From Tetrastigma voinierianum (taxonomy: Eukaryota > Streptophyta > Magnoliopsida > Vitales > Vitaceae): 64,000 nt of DNA. The position numbers and the translations under genes are program-made. The notes beneath the pieces are model-generated. The model worked only from the letters and a program-made list of their open reading frames with translations. It had not been told where the DNA came from and ran no database searches. Of this stretch, positions 38,085 through 49,835 are shown piece after piece. Where the stretch lies: the NCBI GenBank assembly GCA_016808115.1, contig JAEQBH010000131.1, positions 186,001 through 250,000 of the forward strand, read 5' to 3'. Every line of letters starts with the position of its first letter. The first letter of the stretch is position 1.

Positions 38085-38240
38085 GTTTGTCCCAGCTAGG
38101 GTTTATCCGACTAGGCTTATCCGGCCAGGTTTGTCCTGGCTAGGTTTGTCCCGCCTAGGTTTATCCAACCAGTTTGTGTGGCTAGGTTTCCAGGCGCTAG
38201 GTCTTTCCGGCCGGGTTTGTCCCAAATTAGGTTCGGTCTC
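38085..38240. repeat. 16-17-bp minisatellite in the LTR
   Basis: About nine degenerate copies of a unit like GGTTTGTCCCGGCTA, with variants (TTATCCGGCCA, TTGTCCTGGCTA, TTATCCAACCA). It is not seen in the other LTRs of the window. Confidence 0.75.
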
Positions 38241-38676
38241 AAGGGTCTGGGCTCTAGTCGGTGAAACCGCCTACTGGTCTCTGGTCCTGGCTAGGTGAAA
38301 GTCCTGCTCGGCTAGGTGGAAATCATCCGACTGGTCTAACTATCTCCGCGTGAGGCCTCCAACTTTGGAAGGCCATAACTTCTTCGTCCGAACTCCGTTT
38401 CGAGTGTTCTTGGACTATATGGAAAGGCCATTGAGTCAAGATTCCATCCATGGTCCTGTGGAGGATATTAGGTGATCATAATTTTGTTGAAATCTATGTT
38501 TTGCACCAAGTGTGCAGGTTGCTTGGTTGTGTCGATGTAAATAGACGGGTTTTGACATGACTCATTGTACAAGGCTGTCAGAGGCTATTGTATCGGGTAG
38601 GAATTGTCATGAGTTACCAAGGCTATATGCCATTATTTGTTTAGTCATGGATTGATGGATGCTAATATGCTTGATA

Positions 38677-38677
<1 letters not shown>

Positions 38678-38735
<58 letters not shown>
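38678..38735. repeat. (AT)n microsatellite
   Basis: Uninterrupted AT dinucleotides inside the 3' LTR. Confidence 0.95.
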
Positions 38736-38737
<2 letters not shown>

Positions 38738-38989
38738 CATGAAATATATGGAACTCATATGCTACATATATGTTCAGCATTTAATCGACATGAAGTACAA
38801 CTTATGACAATGGTTCATGTAGTTTGCATCATACATGTAACATGTATAATTGTAGTGACATTAGCATCAGACAGGGGCACGTAGACATCACCATATTGGG
38901 TGGGTGCATAGAAATCCACCACCATTTGCGAATGTGTGGTGAGCTCAAACATATAGCATCCAATTGAGACTCACTGGTATAAAATGAAA

Positions 38990-38998
<9 letters not shown>

Positions 38999-39020
<22 letters not shown>

Positions 39021-39027
39021 GTATATA

Positions 39028-39090
<63 letters not shown>
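38999..39090. repeat. (TA)n microsatellite, interrupted
   Basis: TA dinucleotides preceded by an A run at about 38987-38999 and broken once near 39019-39030; inside the same LTR. Confidence 0.95.
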
Positions 39091-39091
<1 letters not shown>

Positions 39092-40021
39092 GTGTGTTGG
39101 GCGTAGTAAGATGGGGTAGATCCCCCCCACCCCTAGGGTGAAAGACCCAAATCTACATGCAGTTAGACATGATCACTAGCGGTGAAAGCCCGTAAAAATG
39201 TCCGAAGGTGTACGACGATCCTGCGGTGAGACCTCAAAAAATGATGTAGCCCAAATAAATAAACACACGGAATTTGATGAAATACAAATGAGTATTAGAC
39301 GTCGGTTCAATGAGTCAAGCCCTTGGGTGAGACACCAATGACTGGTTTTTCACACTTGGCGTTGCATGTGTAAGGGAGGCGGTGAGGACTCGGTACATGG
39401 GACATGGTGGGTCGTATTTCATTCATGGTGTGTAGAATTCCATTCTAGGTTTGCATAATCTTAATTGGAATGTTCTTCTTTCTTTGGTGACATGACCATT
39501 GCATGGAACTTAGGTAGGGAGTAGCCTCTGTAGGAGTTTACTCTATTGAGCTGTACAGGGAATGTGTAGAGAGACGGCGCTCACTAGAGGCTGATATTGA
39601 GAAGGAAGCCGGATTGTGGCGTTGATTTATATTTTGTAAAACATGTATTAGAATGCTTAATTTTGATATATGTTTTGTATAAGAGTGACGTAATTTAAAC
39701 TCTTATAGACTATGGTTTTAATAGTCATGTGCTTATATGTTCGAGTATGGGTAAATGGGCCCTACGTGGCCATTTTTTACTCATAGGTGAAACCGTTGAG
39801 GTTGTTGTATAATATTGGGCCATTTTGCCATGTAATTTCACAGGTTGTATTTTGGGTAGAGCTCCCCGTACAAAGGAGACTATCCCTGATTTTTGTTAAA
39901 TTTTGGGTCCCAGAAAGAAAAAAAAGGGACTCAATGGTGTGGTGTCAGGTTACCCGACATCCATGAACCTTCCGCGGGTTGACGGGTTGTCAACGGACCC
40001 TTGGGATTTGGGGGCGTCACA

Positions 40022-40842
40022 CTATATCTCGGAGGGTTGTCCAATATATACTGATTTTCGGAGAATGTCCAATGAGTTTCAAAACAAAAATTCTTTTGTT
40101 TTGAAAAAGAAGATTTCATACATGGAAAATGCATGTGTGAGGGAGTTGTTCAGAGACTCGAGACATAGGGCATGACATGTAGACATTCATGTAGAAATAT
40201 GCATATTTTTACTGAACGTGTGTGAATGTGTGAATATGGCATTGTATGTGCACTTAGGTGGAGAGTAGCCATTGTAGGAGATTTTCTCTACTGGCCATCG
40301 CTCACCTCGTCGTGGGAAAAAAATGTTTTCAAGTGCTGGACGTCACCCGGAGGTGGAGACATTTGAGGTCTAGTGAGGAAAAGGTCATATTTGGCTTATT
40401 CTCTGGTTTTGTAGTATTCTGGACAAAACATCCAGTTTGATTTTGTAAATTGAGGAGTTTTGTAACAAAAACTTATTTTTTAACTTGTTTAGTTCAAGGT
40501 TAATGGCTTCAAAATTCTAGAATGTATGCAAAAGGTTGATAAATGCGTAAAAAATGAAATGACAAAGAACCTGGGCGAGTTGAAGTGCGGAGCCGAGAAG
40601 GTAGCTTTATCGCCCCATTTCAGTGGTTTCGTGTCGCATCAGAGTTCTCTGTCGCAACAAAGTGCTTCGGGAGCGTTGTGTCGCGGATACGGCCTTTCCG
40701 TGGCGACATGGTTCTTAAGCCAAGTGCACGATAGGCACCCAGCGCACGTGACAGAAGGATCTGGGTTGTTCTTGAGCACTATTCATGGACACTGTTCATA
40801 ACTTTTTTTAAAAAAAAACCCCCCGAGATTTGGGGTGTCACA
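40022..40842 (+). mobile_element. Partial LTR, 3' part, of the 47999-58788 element's family
   Basis: It opens with CGGAGGGTTGTCCAATATA and the TACATGGAAAA-CATGTG block also found at 49996-50015 and 58315-58335. It then has GCACTTAGGTGGAGAGTAGCC and ends GATTTGGGGTGTCACA. The first half of the LTR is absent because the chromovirus LTR ends immediately before it, suggesting that the 27455-40021 element inserted into this older LTR. A 91-aa open frame at 40526-40801 has no domain. Confidence 0.7.
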
Positions 40843-40959
40843 ATTTTAATAAACGGAACTCCATTAAGGATTATGTGCCTAAAACATATAGAAATTTAAA
40901 TGTTCAAGAAAATAGTAACATAACATGATACTATACATGATTCTTATTTGTATAAGGAT
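40843..40959. other. AT-rich flank
   Basis: Short AT-rich stretch between the LTR fragment and the MITE's target duplication; nothing seen in it. Confidence 0.4.
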
Positions 40960-41362
40960 AATTTGGGTAGGGATGTAAACGAGTTAAGCTACTTAATCTC
41001 AACTAGTCGAATACTCGAATTTGATTGAGACTTGATCAATTCGAGTTTGAGCCCGAGTAGCTTAACAGTCAAGTTTGATTATCACAATACTTGAGCTGCT
41101 CACGAGTTTAATCAAGGTTTACCATTTTATTAATCGCAAATGATCAGTTCGAGCATAATTATTTATTAATTTTTAATTGATTCGAGCTTTGTCGAATTGA
41201 GTTTGAGCAGCTCGATTATTTTTCTGGTCAAATTTTGAACATTTGCAAAAAAAACTTGATCAAATTCAAGTCGAGTTCAAGCTTCAAATTTTTTAATCGA
41301 GTTGAGCTTAACCTTGGCTCTGTATTGACTCGACTCAACTTGATGACACCCCTAAATTTGGG
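40960..41362. mobile_element. hAT-type MITE with 8-bp target duplication AATTTGGG
   Basis: The element proper is 40968-41354 (387 bp). Its ends are TAGGGATGTAAACGAGTT and, reading inward from the right, TAGGGGTGTCATCAAGTTGAG, imperfect terminal inverted repeats. AATTTGGG occurs perfectly on both sides (40960-40967, 41355-41362). The body is rich in TCGAGTT/CGAGTTTGA motifs. The 8-bp duplication and the TAGGGGTGT ends are those of non-autonomous hAT elements, a very common plant family. There is no coding capacity. Confidence 0.92.
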
Positions 41363-41815
41363 ATACATTATGGTTCACTTAGAGGAAAGTTTCTACTTCA
41401 AATGCCAGATGTTTATTATTATTATTTTTAAATTATTTCAAATATTCACAATTCAAATATATCGATCCTTAATTAATTTTCATTTTTATTGTTCTAATTT
41501 ATATGTCTCTAATGATTAAACATGATCACTAATTGAGAGTGAGCATAGCCTTGTTCAATATGAAGTTATCAAGGCACAAAGTAGTTGAGTAGAACAGTTA
41601 ATAAGACTCATTTTACAATCTTTTTCTGTTGCAAGAAAAATCAATCTGAAAAGCAATTTGTTTTTATAATCTTTTATCTTAAAAAGTTTAAAACCAAAAT
41701 TCCAAACATCTAAAAAATTGTTATGATGTTTAGTTGTTCTTTAAAAAAAAAAAAATTAAGAATCCAAATAGGGGCAATTATTTCAATAGGAATTCCATTG
41801 TTATATTTATAAAAT
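41363..41815. other. AT-rich DNA, no gene
   Basis: AT-rich sequence between the MITE and the solo LTR; nothing assignable. Confidence 0.45.
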
Positions 41816-43135
41816 TTTTGTGTGAAACCTCGGAAAATTTAGATTTCTTAAGGAAGGATAAAATGGTACTCGGGTCAAAACTGAATTTTTCTGTGATCTC
41901 TGGATGACTTAAATGGACTTCACCGTTGGAATCGTCTCACTAAATCTAGCTACCACGTCGACTCGTTGGATTCCGAGGTGGTCGATTTCAATGCTGAGGC
42001 GTGAGGTGTCGGATGACACATGGCTAGGTAAGGGGATGCCAAGTGGCAGGAATAGAGGGCTGCCACGTGGCCAGGGACCAAATACCAACAATTGCATGCT
42101 CCTCGAGGACACATGTTCAGGGTCAAGATACATGGCCTCACATTGCTGTGTAAAGCGCATTGGTAAACAAAGAAATGAGGGGCAACTTTAGGTAATTGCG
42201 AGTACATGATCATCTTCCATCTTCATTTTCTTCTTGCCCCGGTTTTTGACTCAAGAAGGCGAGTGAGTTTTATGAGAGTCCGCTTCTTCCTCTAAGATCT
42301 ACTGACGATCAGACCGCGCCTCGCTTTCACGCAAGAGGCAAGCTGGTCTACACGTCGAGGGCTACGTAAGTGATAGTCAGATTTCGTGTGAGCTTCAACA
42401 AATTCTAAAAAGAGGGTTTTTCTCCTACTTGCTTTATTTTTCGCTTATAATATGTAATGGATAGGATTTATTGAGGCCTCGATGGGCCGGGTTTCAGTTC
42501 CAAGATTTGACCGAGCGAATAAATCCTCGGGTGTGGTTTGATAGTCCACAGATCGCTTCAGGTGACGTGTGTGATGTGTTGTTGCCAAGGGTGAATAACA
42601 TGTTGATTGTGAAATCTGTGGGCGTTCCAAGACGAACTGATTGTGCCTTAGCCCATGTGAGCTAAGTTTATGTTATTATTATAAACCGAATAACATGATG
42701 TATGGGATTTAAATTTGTTAATATATGCATGAGTGATACATTAGCATGTGTTGTATGTTTTGTGTGCCATTGCATTGCACTTAGGAGGGGAGTAACCCAA
42801 GTAGGGAAATTCCACCATCGGCTTGCTCACCCCGCCGTGGACCCCCTTCGTGTAATCGAAGACGCGATTGGGATGGACGATCCTGTTTTGAGAGGCGTGA
42901 AACGGCACTGCATATCCCTCGTGTTTTGTAAAATTCTGGGCACAAGACCCAGTTTTGTATAAATTGTAATCAAAGACAATTGTAAATAAATCCTCTGTTG
43001 TATAAAATTTATATTTGGGTTGTATGGATGTGCGGGCCCTATTGGGCCGTTTTACACCGCAGACGCGTCTCTCATGTAGAATTCGCCGGTCGACGGTAGT
43101 CAACCTGACACCCCAGATTGGGGCGTCACATTTTG
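41816..43135 (+). mobile_element. Solo LTR (1.31 kb) with target duplication TTTTG
   Basis: The LTR is 41821-43130, starting TGTGAAACCTCGG and ending TTGGGGCGTCACA, with TTTTG directly on both sides. It shares the family blocks CTTCACCGTTGGAATCGTCTC (about 41921) and GCACTTAGGAGGGGAGTAACC (about 42778), and the ACACCCCAG terminal motif. It lacks internal sequence, so it arose by recombination between the two LTRs of a full element. It is shorter than the related 2.9-3.1 kb LTRs. Confidence 0.93.
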
Positions 43136-43367
43136 CAAATGAATACTAAAGTTGGAAAAAATTATTCTTGTATAAATATTATTTCAATTTATGAATACAT
43201 AATTATTTGCTAAAATAACTTTTCTTTTGAGCATTTTGAGGGGAAAAAAAAATTGTGGTAACAAAGAAATGTCGTAAATTAAATAATGATATAAACGAAT
43301 TTTAATTGATGTGGATGAACTTATATCCTTATTTTATTTTTTAATGAGTTAACTATATAAATAAGAA
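43136..43367. other. AT-rich DNA between two LTRs
   Basis: Short AT-rich spacer; no feature seen. Confidence 0.4.
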
Positions 43368-43842
43368 TAAATTGTAAAACCTGGGAAAATTTTAATTTTT
43401 CTAAAAATGGCAAACAAAGAAATTAATAAATGGTTTAGGAAGCGAAATTTTTTAGATATTGATGATCTAAACTTAACTTCACCATTGATCTGGGCCTCAA
43501 GGAAATATATTTACCTAGAAAATTTTCGTCGAATTTCGAGACAATCGGATTTTTTCGCAATTTTTTTCGGGGTAATAGGCATCTAGTGACTCCCAGGGAC
43601 GGGATTTTATAACAATCTCAGAAGTTAGGAAATAAATCAAGTTAAGTTCATTTAAAATAAATTGAACTTGAACCGAGATGAAAATAAATTGTTTCGAGGT
43701 AGAAACGAACCCGAACGGGTCATGGACATGTGGCGTGACATGGGCCACATGTCCAACTTAAGTGAGTTAGAACAAAAGAGGGTCAAAATGGGGATGAGGG
43801 CAAAGAAAGTCCATTTTTACACGAGAGAGTGAGAGAGAAGAT

Positions 43843-43864
43843 GAGAGAAGCTCCAGCTTCTCTC
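43843..43864. promoter_or_regulatory. GAGA hairpin in the old LTR
   Basis: GAGAGAAGCT, loop CC, AGCTTCTCTC: a perfect 10-bp stem, 470-490 bases from the LTR start, the same relative position as the hairpins at 14628 and 20280 although the sequence of the inner stem differs. Role unknown. Confidence 0.5.
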
Positions 43865-44169
43865 TACAATCTACGGAGCTTGGTTGCTCGGTTTTTGCCA
43901 GGCCAAGAACTAAGTCCATCAATGCGATGAGAGTTACACGTGGGTACCGAAAACAAAGGATTTCGCCGAAAATTCAAGAGAAGAGTTCGGGAGATCAGGT
44001 TTCGAGTCTCTAGGACTAAAGCTTCGTTGCCTTCGCCTCCAAGAGGTAGGGATTCTTCCCATTGGTTTATTTTCTCCATTCTAGGTCGTTTAGTTTGAAG
44101 TTTTAATGCCCTAAGGGCTTTTGGAAAATAATGGGTTATGGGAATAGTGCCCTATTTTGACCCTATATG

Positions 44170-44945
44170 AAGTCCATTTTTTGGGTTAGTTTTCGGTTAG
44201 AAAAAGAGGGAATTTGGACTAGTGTCCTTCATGAAAATTGTAGCTGAAGTTGTGAACTTGGGGTTAGGATTTTGAATTACCCAAATTGGACTTCTATAGC
44301 TCAAGTTATGGTCCATTTAATTTTTCGAAGTGTCATAGCTTAGGCTGTTAACTGTTTGTGTCTAGGTTTTGAGACTGATTTTCGGTTGAAAAAAAGAGGT
44401 AATTTAGACTAGTGTCCTGCATGAAAATTGTAGATGAAGTTGTGAAATTGAGTTTAGGCTTTTGAATTACCCAAATTGGACCTCTATAGCTCAAGTTATG
44501 GTTCATTTAATTTCTGGAATTGTCACAACTTAGGTTGTTAACTGATTGTGTCCAGGTTTTTGGATTGATTTTCAGTTGGGAAAAAGAGGTAATTTAGACT
44601 AGTGTCCTTCATGAAAATTGTAGCTGAAGTTGTAAATCTTGAGCTTATTGAATCACCAAAATCGAACCTCTATAACCCAATTCTATGGTTCGTTTTCAAG
44701 ACTCCGCACAGTCGCCTGCTTTTGGCCGAACCTACTCATCCGCATTTTTGGGACTGATTTATGGTTGAGAAAAAGTGATAATTTAGACTAGTATCCTTCA
44801 ATAAAATTGTATCTCTATCTGAGAACTTGATATTAGGCTTTGAATTACCCAAATTGGACCTCTATAACTCAAGTTATGCTCCATTTTCCTGATTAAGTAT
44901 GAATAGGTCGCTTAATGGTTTGTACCTGATTTTCGATCAGAAGGC
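44170..44945. repeat. Four-copy tandem repeat, about 190-bp unit, in the LTR
   Basis: Four diverged copies beginning near 44186, 44375, 44567 and 44755. Each has GATTTTCGGTT-AAAAAGAGG, TTTAGACTAGTGTCCTTCAT, AAAATTGTAG, TTGAATTACCCAAATTGGAC and CTCTATAGCTCAAGTTATGG. The homologous LTR 37088-40021 has a single copy at about 37880-38035. Confidence 0.9.
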
Positions 44946-45250
44946 TTAACCGAGTTTGTGAACTATCCTTGGTCTGTTATGGCTTGTTGTGTGGAATGTT
45001 TTGTGGGTATCTCTATGCCACAATTGGTCTCTGAGAGCGAGGTTGTTATCGCTTGAGTTTGAATGACATGCTTGGTAGTAATTGATTGGATCAATATGTG
45101 TGTCCTAATGTATTGACATGGAGAGTATGTATGTGTGTATGAGTATGTTGACATGACGGTGTGGATCTAATTAAATTGTATGTCGATTGATATAATTGTC
45201 CAAATGATGCATGGGTGTAATACATGAATGAAATTGTCCATATAGCATCC

Positions 45251-45285
<35 letters not shown>

Positions 45286-45369
45286 ATACGACAAGCATGA
45301 AACATATAATTGTACTAGTTATGCATCGGGACATCGATAAATGGGTAAAAGTAACTGTTGTCATTCACC

Positions 45370-47481
45370 ATTCTTGTAACACCTCAAAATATACCTCATT
45401 GCCATAACTTGTTTAGGTATTTTGTAGGTATAATTTGAATTTTTTCGTAATTTAAATGCAAAACGTGAACTGAGAACTGGAATAAGTAAGGGTAATTTGT
45501 GATTTGTCAAAACAGACACAAAAGTCATAATAAGAAGATGATATGCTATTATAGAAATATAATAAGTTATGTGCAAATAGAAATAAGTATGCGGCTATAT
45601 AGCCATTTGGGAGAACTTAATCAAAATGAGTTTCTGAAATAAACATGGCCTTAAGAGAATAGTGATTTAAGACCACATTTGTCTTGGAAAGACACATTGT
45701 GCCAAAAATGTTTTTTTGAGAGCAAGTGTGGGAAAAGCTAGTTTTTCAAGAAGAAGAATAGAAGATGAAGCAAGGTATGGAAACTATTGTGTATGGGATT
45801 GCTATGGTTTTGTATGGATTACATTAAGGGTTTGTATGGATATTAGTTTGGTTCCATTTATAAAGGTTTAGTTAGAATTCATCCTAACCCTAGATTTAGA
45901 AAGGCTGGTAAAACCTTCAGTTTGTATAAGATGGGTAAGGGAATCCTCCCTTGAGTATGGATCTCGTTTATGATGTAATGTGATACTCTATTTGGGTGTT
46001 AGGAAGTTAACCTTAACTTACAAGTATTTGAGTTTGGCTTGAAACCTAATTAATCTCATAATGTTTGGTTTGGTCAGTTAGAAATTAGCCACTGGGAGAT
46101 GCTTGGAGAGTATACTAGTTTTGTTTTTGACTTGGTTGGATTTTCTGGAAAAGGATGAAATTAGCAAATATGGCAATTTCCTGGTCCAAATGAGTGTAGG
46201 GATCCCATGCAACAACGTAGGTCCACGTCACCCGCGGCCTTGCGGGGAGGCTTTCTGATAGTTCAGTACGCCGAGAGTAGTAAATACGCCGGCGAAGGTC
46301 TACGCCACAGCGTAGCACTGTTCACAACATGTGTTTTTTTCATGTTTTGCTATTCCATTATTTCGAGGACTTGTCTATTGGACTAATGAGGACCCTATAA
46401 GTGTATGAAAGGGTCCATTCATGTTTGTAAGGTAAAGGAAAAATTAGACCGTACCTCACAACCTCGGCGAAGTGAACGATGTTGGCAAACTTAATGCCCC
46501 TATGATAAGATAGTAGTTCTAACACGATAATCGAGAGGATCGCCAAGACCTAGGATATTGAATGACACGACACCTCTCGTTACGGGCAAGCACATATAGT
46601 ACTGCTAATTTCTAATTAGTGCGATTAACATTTCTAACTCGTGTCTTCGCAACATTTAATACTTTGGTATCAATAGTGTGATCTTAATATCTCTGCCAGT
46701 TGTTTACACTCCTACTTGTGCTACGACACCAAAGAGGGTGTACCGTACCTTCGGTACTTATTGTGTCAGGTCCTACTCATTTCTTATTACTTGTCTGTGT
46801 AGTCAAACAATTTATATGATAGAGTATGAATACGACAAGAGTGAGGTAATACATCGTTATGCTTTAAATATACCTACGGGCAGTACCTTTGGTGTTTGTT
46901 AAGCCTGGTTAGTACGTACACGCGGTACCCGTACAAGTATAAGCCTCAGAACTCCTATAGAAGATCTGAACAACTATAAGTCTGCTATAAGTATAAGTAT
47001 GTGTATAAGTTTGTTATATGAATTTATGAAAAATTCTAATATCTTCTACTGTGTATCTATTACTGTTATAAGCTTACTGTAAATGAGTATTAGTTCATGT
47101 GTATGTATAAGTCATATGATGTTTCTGACACTAAGTGAGCTGCTTAGCATGGGTTTTAATCCTCAGAGGGGTATAGAGGAGGACGCTCAGATCTTCCGCA
47201 TTCTCTACGCCAAAGACACTCAGAAGGGTCCATCACCGAGGTTTTGCGCTGATTATGTAAAATGTAAATGTACAATTTGTATGAGGTATATGTAAAACGG
47301 ATTCTAGGATCAGATGTATTGGATAACCTGTGAACACCAATACGGTAGTTTTATTTTGTATCTTGTATGATATTTGATCTCAGTTATAAGACTCGGGACC
47401 ACCAATGTCTCAAAGGCAAAGAGTCCTAAGATAGCTACATTTCTTCATCCGCCTAAGCTGGGGCTGGGGTGTGACAATTTT
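45370..47481 (+). mobile_element. Solo LTR (2.1 kb, family J copy 2) inside the old LTR
   Basis: The LTR is 45375-47476, starting TGTAACACCTC and ending GGGGTGTGACA. The flanking pentamers ATTCT (45370-45374) and ATTTT (47477-47481) differ by one base. The surrounding old LTR reads continuously when this segment is removed. It is related to 2400-6589 but lacks the large arrays, keeping roughly one repeat unit at 46920-47000. A purine-rich tract is at 45740-45776. Confidence 0.85.
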
Positions 47482-48759
47482 TGTGAATGGTGTGATACTT
47501 ATATCGGGAGACGCCCAATAGTTCCACGATTTGCATGGTTGTAAATCACTGCTTAGTGTCAACAGGCGGGTTCTGAAATGGGACAACGCCCAAATCGAGT
47601 CGCACTGCAGAAATGGAAATGAAATTATGTGTCGGTGAAAGCCCGGCCATCTTTTTTGGTTACGCCATATGGATCCATCGATGAAAGCCCGTAAAGTGTG
47701 TGGGAAGGTTTGCAAAACCCGCAGTGAGGGACCTAAAAATTCGCTATCATAAAAGACACATGGATTTTTGAAAAACAAATGACTACCAGGTGAACATCCA
47801 AAAAGCTGTTGGTTTGAAAACAAATGAAATTTGTTTTTTAAAATGATCATTGGATGTAATTCAAGAATGATGGATTTGATCACGCATGGGTTTTGGCATT
47901 GTGTGATAGGAGTCGGTTGGGACTCGGGTTTGATGGATTCGGTGAGGACTCGGCACATGGGACATGGTGAGTCACATCTCACCATGGCATGTGGGACCTA
48001 TGAAACCCGTAATGCTAAACGAGGGTTACCATATTGCACTAAACTGGGTGAATCTAGAAATTTCACATCTCTGATGACGACGCGATTATGTCGCTTGGAG
48101 TCTGCCTCTTGAAATCTAGGTATTGCTTATCAATTTCATGAATCAGACAATGAATTTCACGTATTTCGAGGCTTTTAGGCAACCGCTGTGGTGACAAGTG
48201 GCATAAGGGGTGGCGAGCCATGTGGCACTAGGAGTGGGGACTTGGCACAGGGCAGCCGCGGTCATGCCCTCAAGCCTTACATGAATGGAGTGGATGCAAG
48301 TAGGTATGGAGAACACATGGCATTAGGTTTTGCCATATGTGTCAAAGTGGTTTGTGTTAGGTGTCCTACACCCCATGTCAAACCACTTCGTGGTTTGAGG
48401 TGGGAAAAACAGTTCGTGGAGGAAGCTGAAGAGGAGAAGAAGGAAAAGAAAGGAAAAGAAGAAAAGAAGAAAAGAAAAGGAAAGAAGAAAGGAAGGTTTT
48501 TCGGTTTCTTTTCTTTTTTCTTCTTTTATACTGAAAGGATCAGACTCCAACAAGTAGGTCTTTTCTCCTACTTGGTTTACTCTTTGTCTAAGGGTCATCT
48601 AATGGCCATGAAGCCTCACTCTTAATATTAGGCTAGTGTGACACAGCTTGGACAAAACTGTGGTGTATTTTCTAGTTACATTTGGTCTTCAGAACTTTTA
48701 CCTAATAGGTTTAAATATGCTATTTTTGTGTAGTGTGCTGGATTTTTGTGCATGTTGTT

Positions 48760-49265
48760 TTTCTGGTTTGAAAAACTAGAAAAAAAATCCAGGTTTCATG
48801 TTTATTTTTCTTGAATGAAAAACATACAGAATTTTCTGGGTTTTAAGATTGAAAAATCCAGTTTGGTGTGTTATTTCTTACATGCATAATTTTCTGGGTT
48901 GTAAGACTGAAAAAAAAAAAAATCTAGTTTGGTGTGTTATTGCTTGAATGAAAAACATGCATAGTTTTCTGGGTTTTAAGACTAAAAAATCCTGTTTTGT
49001 GTGTTATTGCTTACATGCAGAATTTTCTGTGTTATGAGACAGAAAAAAAATCCAGTTTGGTGTGTTATTGCTTACATGCATAATTTTCTAGGTTGTAAGA
49101 CTGAAAAAAAAAAATCCAATTTAGTGTGTTATTGCTTAAATGAAAAACATGCAGAAATTTCTGGGTTTTAAGACTGAAAAATCCAGTTTGGTGTGTTATT
49201 GCTTACATGCAGAATTTTCTTGGTTGCAAAACTATAAAAATAAAAATAAAATATCCAGTTTGGTG
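48760..49265. repeat. TTTTCTGGG minisatellite, about seven units (5' LTR)
   Basis: Units of about 58-74 bp built from TTTTCTGGGTT(G/T)TAAGACTG, an A run, TCCAGTTTGGTGTGTTATTG and CTTACATGCA. The marker recurs near 48833, 48892, 48966, 49023, 49084, 49158 and 49216. The matching array of the 3' LTR has only about four. Confidence 0.88.
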
Positions 49266-49359
49266 TGTTATTATTTGAATGAACAACATGTAGAATTTGT
49301 GAATATACATGTTGATATGTGCATGTTTGATGATCAACATGATGCTTGGATAAAGCATG

Positions 49360-49361
<2 letters not shown>

Positions 49362-49419
<58 letters not shown>
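49362..49419. repeat. (TA)n microsatellite in the 5' LTR
   Basis: About 58 bases of TA; the corresponding site of the 3' LTR at 57982-57994 has only about 12 bases. Confidence 0.95.
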
Positions 49420-49421
<2 letters not shown>

Positions 49422-49614
49422 CATGTAGTTTTTATTTATGCATGTAACATGAGATTTTATCCAAGAGCATTCATTTCACGTGCGCGGACATCAAGTCTAT
49501 CTAAGGTGAGTACATGACTTTGAACAAGTAGTTTTTGTCGATGTTGTCCAAACAAAATATTATCTGAGTTACAACTCTATATAGTAATTATCTGAAACTC
49601 CTTAAATGAAATAT

Positions 49615-49835
49615 CTGAGGGTTGTCCACAAAGACTATCGTAGTCTCATTCAAATGAAATATACTGAGGGCTGTCCACAAGACTTCATCTGAGTTTGTCC
49701 AAATGAAAATATTTCCGAGGGTTGTCCATGACTATCGAGTTTGGTTTTTAAATGAAATATACTCCGAGGGTTGTCCACAAGATTATCTATCCCGTCCAAC
49801 CGAAAATACACGAGGGTTGTCCATAGTATTATTGG
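49615..49835. repeat. GAGGGTTGTCC tandem array (5' LTR)
   Basis: About five copies, roughly 45-50 bp apart, of GAGGGTTGTCCACAA-GACTATC followed by GTCCAAATGAAATAT. The equivalent in the 3' LTR is at 57995-58260. Confidence 0.85.

Larger units (their letters stand above)
27455..40021 (+). mobile_element. 3' portion of a plus-strand chromovirus (Ty3/gypsy), split by a nested element
   Basis: The order is pol (27455-30069), interruption by the minus-strand element 30070-36227, the end of pol with chromodomain (36228-36960), polypurine tract, and 3' LTR 37088-40021. The break points rejoin in frame: the sequence before 30065 and after 36232 reads through ATACAGG-TTTTAGAGGACATG to give TIQVLEDML. 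The 5' LTR, primer site, gag and the start of protease are not in the window; the left edge meets another LTR at 27454. Confidence 0.85.
37088..40021 (+). repeat. 3' LTR (2.93 kb) of the plus-strand chromovirus
   Basis: Starts TGTAAACCCGAG and ends GGGGGCGTCACA. Near the start it has the family block GATCTCGGATGAC...CTTCACCGTTGG (37165-37200). A purine tract lies at 37500-37560, and a TTGTCC-CTAGG minisatellite at 38085-38240. Two TA tracts follow (38678-38735, 38999-39090), and the end has GACGGGTTGTCAACGGACCC. Open frames over the purine tract (for example 37500-37721) reflect composition, not genes. If the missing 5' end is found elsewhere, the target duplication should read CTATA (40022-40026). 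Confidence 0.85.

Noticed and set aside
47410..47985. 191-aa minus-strand frame
   Set aside because: Spans the end of one solo LTR and part of another LTR; no domain, so an accidental frame.
48188..48625. 145-aa plus-strand frame, Lys/Glu-rich
   Set aside because: Falls over the LTR purine tract; the homologous region of the 3' LTR (57159-57353) does not keep the frame.
49140..49517. 125-aa frame with long Tyr-Ile run
   Set aside because: Produced by a minisatellite and the TA microsatellite.
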